A stretch of 7,853 bases of DNA from Proteobacteria bacterium UBA6729 (GTDB taxonomy: Bacteria > Pseudomonadota > Gammaproteobacteria > Porifericomitales > Porifericomitaceae), in contig DKIB01000086.1 of NCBI GenBank assembly GCA_002454015.1, positions 1-7,853 of the forward strand, in the 5' to 3' direction. Below are positions 4,843 through 7,853 of this stretch, one piece after another. Under the pieces are notes generated by a model. It searched no databases and was not told the origin of the DNA. It saw nothing but the letters and a program-made list of their open reading frames with translations. The translations under genes and the position numbers were made by a program. Every line of letters starts with the position of its first letter. Position 1 is the stretch's first letter.

Positions 4843-6782
4843 GTCCCGTGGGTCAGATTATAGTAGCGGGCCAGTGCCCAGAGCGGGAAGTACCGCGCAT
4901 AACCGTGGTAACGCAGATAAAACACACGCGGGAATCCCGGTGCGGTATAACTTTCATCCTGCCACAGACCGTCCTGTCCCTGAGCGGCCAGCAAAAAGTG
5001 TACGCCACGCCAGACGGCGGCAGAGTGTACAGCCCCGCCGGCCATCAGTGCCAGTAATGCCCAGGCGGTCTGGTACGGTGTGCTGGCCTGACCCCCGCCT
5101 GCCAGTGTTGCATCATGGTAGGTATCATTGCTCTCTCCCCAGCCCCCATCGGCCTGCTGCACCCCCTTCAGCCACTCAACGGCCCGACGAATGCAGTCTT
5201 GGCGTGGGGTCTCCCCGGCGATCTCCAGCGCGGTCAGCACTGACCAAGTGCCGTAGATGTAGTTGGTGCCCCAGCGACCAAACCAGGAACCATCGTGTTC
5301 CTGCTCGTTCTTCAGGTAGTCAAGGGCACGCTGGATGGCCCGGTGGTTGTCCGGGTTGCCGGGAGAGTGCCGGGCCTCCAGACTCAACTGGATCAGGCAG
5401 CGGGCAGTGACATCGCTGGTGGGTGGGTCCAGCAGGGCACCGTGGTCGGCAAAGGGGATGGCATTCAGATAGTAGTCGGTGTTGTCCGCATCAAAGGAGC
5501 CGAAGCCGCCATTTTTGGACTGCATGCCCCGTACCCAGATGCCGGCCCGTTCCAGCGGTTCATGGTAGATATGGGCATCCACCCGGGACATGGCCCAGGC
5601 CACTATGGGGGTATCGTCCAGATCCGGATAGTGATCATTGTGATACTGGAAGGGCCAGCCACCCCCCGCCAGACGGGGTCGCGATTGACGCCAGTCGCCC
5701 TCGGCATCCCGCAACTGCCGGGCCGCCAGCCAGTCCAGACCCTGACGCAGTGGCTCCCGGTAGCGGGTCGGGTCGGCCTCCTGCAGCGCCAGAGCTGCCA
5801 GGGCGGTATCCCACACGGGCGACAGGCAGGGTTGGCAGAGGGCGCGGTCTCCCCGCATGATCACAAGATTGTGCAGGGCCTTGCGAACCCTGCTGCGCAG
5901 GAAGCTGTGGGCTGGACGACCCAGTGCTGCCAGTGCCAGATTGCAGTACACGATAGCCGGGAAAATGCTGCCCAGGCCATCCCCCCCGTTGTGGCGCGGG
6001 ATCATCCACAGCAGCGACTGGTGGATGGCATAGCGGCGCAGTGCCCCGGGGATCAACGGCTCAAGCATTCGGGCCACATGATCCACCATGAGAAACAACC
6101 GGTTCAGAATGCCGGGGCGGCGCAGGAAATAGTTGCGTTCCTCCCCGGGGGGCACACAGAACAGCTCGGCCACGCCTGTCTGGTTCGGGTTGGTCGCCAG
6201 GGGTTTCACGCTGGCGAGTATCGCCAGGGGCACCAGCACTGTCCTGGACCAGTAAGAGATGCGACTGATGTGAAACAAAAACCAGCGTGGCAGCAGGATA
6301 TGCTCTACAGGGATAGAGGGCACGGCACGCCAGGGCACCTGCCCGAACAGTGCCAAGGTAATGCGGGTGAACACATTGCAGCGTGCGGCACCCCCCAGTT
6401 CCAGCAGAGCCACACGGGCCTTCTGCATGTGGGGGGCGTTCGGGTCATCACCGCACAGCTTGAGCGCATAATAGGCCTTGGTTGTGCAGCTTACATCCAT
6501 GCGCCCGCCGGTATACAGTGGCCAGCCCCCGCTCTCCAGCTGGTGGTCGCGGATATAGTTGGCCAGACAGGCCTCCCGCTCCGGCTCCAACTCCCCCAGA
6601 AAGTGATTCATGAGTATATATTCGGCCGGGATCGTGCAGTCGGCCTCCAACTCAAAGCACCACTCCCCGGAGGCATGGCGACAGCTGACCAGGGCATCCC
6701 CCGCCTGACGGACAGCGGCCCGCAGAGACTGCTCCGTCAGCTGTACAGAGGCTACCGTGATCTCCCCGGGTACACTACTCAT
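4839..6782 (-). CDS. shc: Squalene-hopene cyclase
   Basis: This monotopic membrane-associated class II triterpene cyclase folds squalene into hopene/hopanol. With the ATG at 6782-6780 the product has 647 residues, within the family's usual range. The start overlaps the squalene synthase stop (TAG, 6777-6775) by 8 bases. The open frame goes on to 6872, but the extra 30 Cys/Pro/Arg-rich residues lie inside the neighbour and are not family-like. The N-terminal signature is WCFELEADCTIPAEYILMNHFL (41-62, in two overlapping pieces). The protonating motif is PDLDDTPIVAW (386-396), with Asp389 as the expected acid of DxDD. QW repeats are visible near 81-87, 421-427, 494-500, 543-548 and 601-607. The end FPRVFYLRYHGYARYFPLWAL (617-637) is typical. 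Oxidosqualene cyclases differ at the acid motif, so a hopene product is expected. Confidence 0.97.
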   Translation of the reverse strand: MSSVPGEITVASVQLTEQSLRAAVRQAGDALVSCRHASGEWCFELEADCTIPAEYILMNHFLGELEPEREACLANYIRDHQLESGGWPLYTGGRMDVSCTTKAYYALKLCGDDPNAPHMQKARVALLELGGAARCNVFTRITLALFGQVPWRAVPSIPVEHILLPRWFLFHISRISYWSRTVLVPLAILASVKPLATNPNQTGVAELFCVPPGEERNYFLRRPGILNRLFLMVDHVARMLEPLIPGALRRYAIHQSLLWMIPRHNGGDGLGSIFPAIVYCNLALAALGRPAHSFLRSRVRKALHNLVIMRGDRALCQPCLSPVWDTALAALALQEADPTRYREPLRQGLDWLAARQLRDAEGDWRQSRPRLAGGGWPFQYHNDHYPDLDDTPIVAWAMSRVDAHIYHEPLERAGIWVRGMQSKNGGFGSFDADNTDYYLNAIPFADHGALLDPPTSDVTARCLIQLSLEARHSPGNPDNHRAIQRALDYLKNEQEHDGSWFGRWGTNYIYGTWSVLTALEIAGETPRQDCIRRAVEWLKGVQQADGGWGESNDTYHDATLAGGGQASTPYQTAWALLALMAGGAVHSAAVWRGVHFLLAAQGQDGLWQDESYTAPGFPRVFYLRYHGYARYFPLWALARYYNLTHGT

Positions 6783-7809
6783 GAAGACTCGGCCCGGGGT
6801 GGGGGGCAGCTGCGGGCAGGCCGCGCGCCGCCAGCCGGAACAACAGCCGCAGCACCCCATCGCTGCGGACAAACAGGCTGGTCAGAGAGGCAGTGGCATA
6901 GACGCTGCGGCGGGAGATCTTGACCTCCTGTCCACTGCGATAGCCTGGATTTTTATTGATCTTGCGCAAGGTTAATACCGCCATACCTGTGGCCCACAGG
7001 CAGAACTTGCGCATGCCGGGCTCGGAAGCGGGAATCAGCAGAGTATAACGCATTGCGTTGTCCAGATGATACCGGGCTATGCCGACCAGCTGCCTGAGTC
7101 CCTGCTGATAGCGCACCTCCCCGGGTTGTGGCGGATCCAGACTACAGCCGACCCGGTGGAACAGCGCCCGGGGCAGCCAGCAGGCACCGCGCTGCCGATC
7201 CTCCCACACATCCTTGAGGATATTGGTCATCTGCAGGCCCTGACCAAAGGACACCGCCAGGGGCATCAACTCTTCCTGCCGCTGGCGGAGCGCCGGGCAG
7301 TAGTCACAGAACAGCCCGGTCAGCATCTCCCCGACCACGCCGGCCACGTGGTAGCAGTAGTCATCCATGGCCTGCAAATCCGGCAGACCTTGCAGCGAGG
7401 CCTGTTGCTGGTGGCGGGACATGCCTTCCGCCATGATGCGGACACAGCGCTCCAGAATGCGCCGTTGTGCCGGGGCGAAGCCGTGGGTGACGCGCAGTAC
7501 CTGTGGGATATGCGCCAGCAGCTTTGCCTCCGACGCAGGGATGTTAGCTGCCAGCCCGGCCAGTACCCGGGAGAATGCAGCCGCATCTGCCTGCCCGCGT
7601 ACCAGGCGGATAAACTCCATGGAATATTCCTGCCGGGTAGCCGGGCTGAGCCCGGGGCTGTCCTCAATGGTATCAGCGATGCGACACAGCAGATAGGCAT
7701 TGCCAACTACCTGATCCAGCGGGGCTGGCAACTGCGGGATGGTCAGCGCAAAGGTGCGTGACACCCCCTGCAGCACCTGCTGCTGGTAGAGCAGATCCGC
7801 CTGTATCAT
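6775..7809 (-). CDS. sqs: Squalene synthase (SQS-type, farnesyl-diphosphate farnesyltransferase)
   Basis: The predicted reaction is head-to-head condensation of two farnesyl diphosphates to presqualene diphosphate and then squalene, the substrate of the adjacent cyclase. The 344-residue product is a trans-isoprenyl diphosphate synthase of the squalene/phytoene synthase family. SRTFALTIPQLP (17-28) leads to the first metal-binding motif D46-TIE-D50. MDDYCYHVAGVVGEMLTGLF (148-167) is the mid-domain signature, and QMTNILKDVWEDR (193-205) holds the second motif D200-VWE-D204. These features (SRTFAL, DTIED, YCYHVAGVVG) resemble eukaryotic and Methylococcus-type squalene synthases more than HpnC or HpnD. 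No C-terminal membrane anchor is seen, suggesting a soluble enzyme. The ATG (7809-7807) overlaps the upstream stop as ATGA, with AGGCGG shortly before it. If the second half-reaction were absent, it could act only as a presqualene diphosphate synthase; that cannot be decided by reading. Confidence 0.87.
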   Translation of the reverse strand: MIQADLLYQQQVLQGVSRTFALTIPQLPAPLDQVVGNAYLLCRIADTIEDSPGLSPATRQEYSMEFIRLVRGQADAAAFSRVLAGLAANIPASEAKLLAHIPQVLRVTHGFAPAQRRILERCVRIMAEGMSRHQQQASLQGLPDLQAMDDYCYHVAGVVGEMLTGLFCDYCPALRQRQEELMPLAVSFGQGLQMTNILKDVWEDRQRGACWLPRALFHRVGCSLDPPQPGEVRYQQGLRQLVGIARYHLDNAMRYTLLIPASEPGMRKFCLWATGMAVLTLRKINKNPGYRSGQEVKISRRSVYATASLTSLFVRSDGVLRLLFRLAARGLPAAAPHPGPSLHE

Positions 7810-7853
7810 GTCGCCGCCTGCCGCCGGATGAAGCGCCCAAACAGCGGCACCGC
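7806..7853 (-). CDS. C-terminal end of an unidentified upstream gene
   Basis: Reading down from 7853, an open frame gives AVPLFGRFIRRQAAT and then TGA at 7808-7806. The TGA overlaps the squalene synthase ATG as ATGA, the same kind of junction as elsewhere in this operon, which is why I call it a real gene end. Fifteen residues are too few to name it. Its position makes another hopanoid or isoprenoid gene plausible, but nothing in the residues shows this. Confidence 0.55.
   Translation of the reverse strand, partial: AVPLFGRFIRRQAAT

Noticed and set aside
6783..6872. N-terminal extension of squalene-hopene cyclase to 6872
   Set aside because: The 30 extra residues are Cys/Pro/Arg-rich and overlap the end of the squalene synthase gene; the ATG at 6782 gives a family-like N-terminus.
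5295..6923. 542-codon open frame on the plus strand
   Set aside because: It lies antisense to nearly all of shc and part of the squalene synthase gene. The product is a Gly/Gln/His-rich string with no family features; long antisense frames are common opposite GC-rich genes.

Overview
The window comes from a GC-rich (by eye, near 60 %) Gram-negative bacterium, most likely a hopanoid-producing gammaproteobacterium. The order ruvB-ybgC-tolQ-tolR-tolA is the classic gammaproteobacterial arrangement, and the right half carries hopanoid biosynthesis genes. A methanotroph-like or chemolithotrophic gammaproteobacterium would fit, but the sequence does not settle the genus. Every credible gene is on the minus strand, so transcription runs from high to low coordinates. 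I see no tRNA, rRNA, CRISPR array, insertion sequence or phage gene.

Right block (about 7853 down to 4168): a tightly overlapping hopanoid operon. It starts with the last 15 codons of an unidentified gene. Next come a squalene synthase of the one-enzyme (SQS) type, squalene-hopene cyclase (shc) and the hopanoid-associated nucleoside phosphorylase hpnG. The junctions overlap by 4, 8 and 4 bases. Together the products would convert farnesyl diphosphate to squalene, squalene to hopene, and, given an HpnH adenosyl-hopane synthase encoded elsewhere, adenosylhopane to ribosylhopane on the way to C35 bacteriohopanepolyols.

Middle (4167 to 3816): 352 bases with no believable gene. They contain a cluster of potential hairpins, one long and imperfect, and a good sigma70-like promoter (about 3881-3854, minus) facing the next gene.

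Left block (3815 down to 1): a small secreted lytic transglycosylase (DUF4124 plus SLT domains, TTG start), then after a 90-base gap ruvB, ybgC, tolQ, tolR and the first 162 codons of tolA. The last five genes are joined by overlaps of 8, 4 and 4 bases and a 3-base gap. They combine Holliday-junction branch migration (RuvB), an acyl-CoA thioesterase (YbgC) and the proton-driven Tol-Pal machine of the cell envelope (TolQRA). ruvA, the usual partner directly upstream of ruvB, is absent and the transglycosylase gene sits in its place.

Nothing here is clearly a new biological system. The items most worth a second look are the structured non-coding stretch at 3895-4015, the SQS-type hopanoid operon and its unidentified upstream member, and the separation of ruvB from ruvA.
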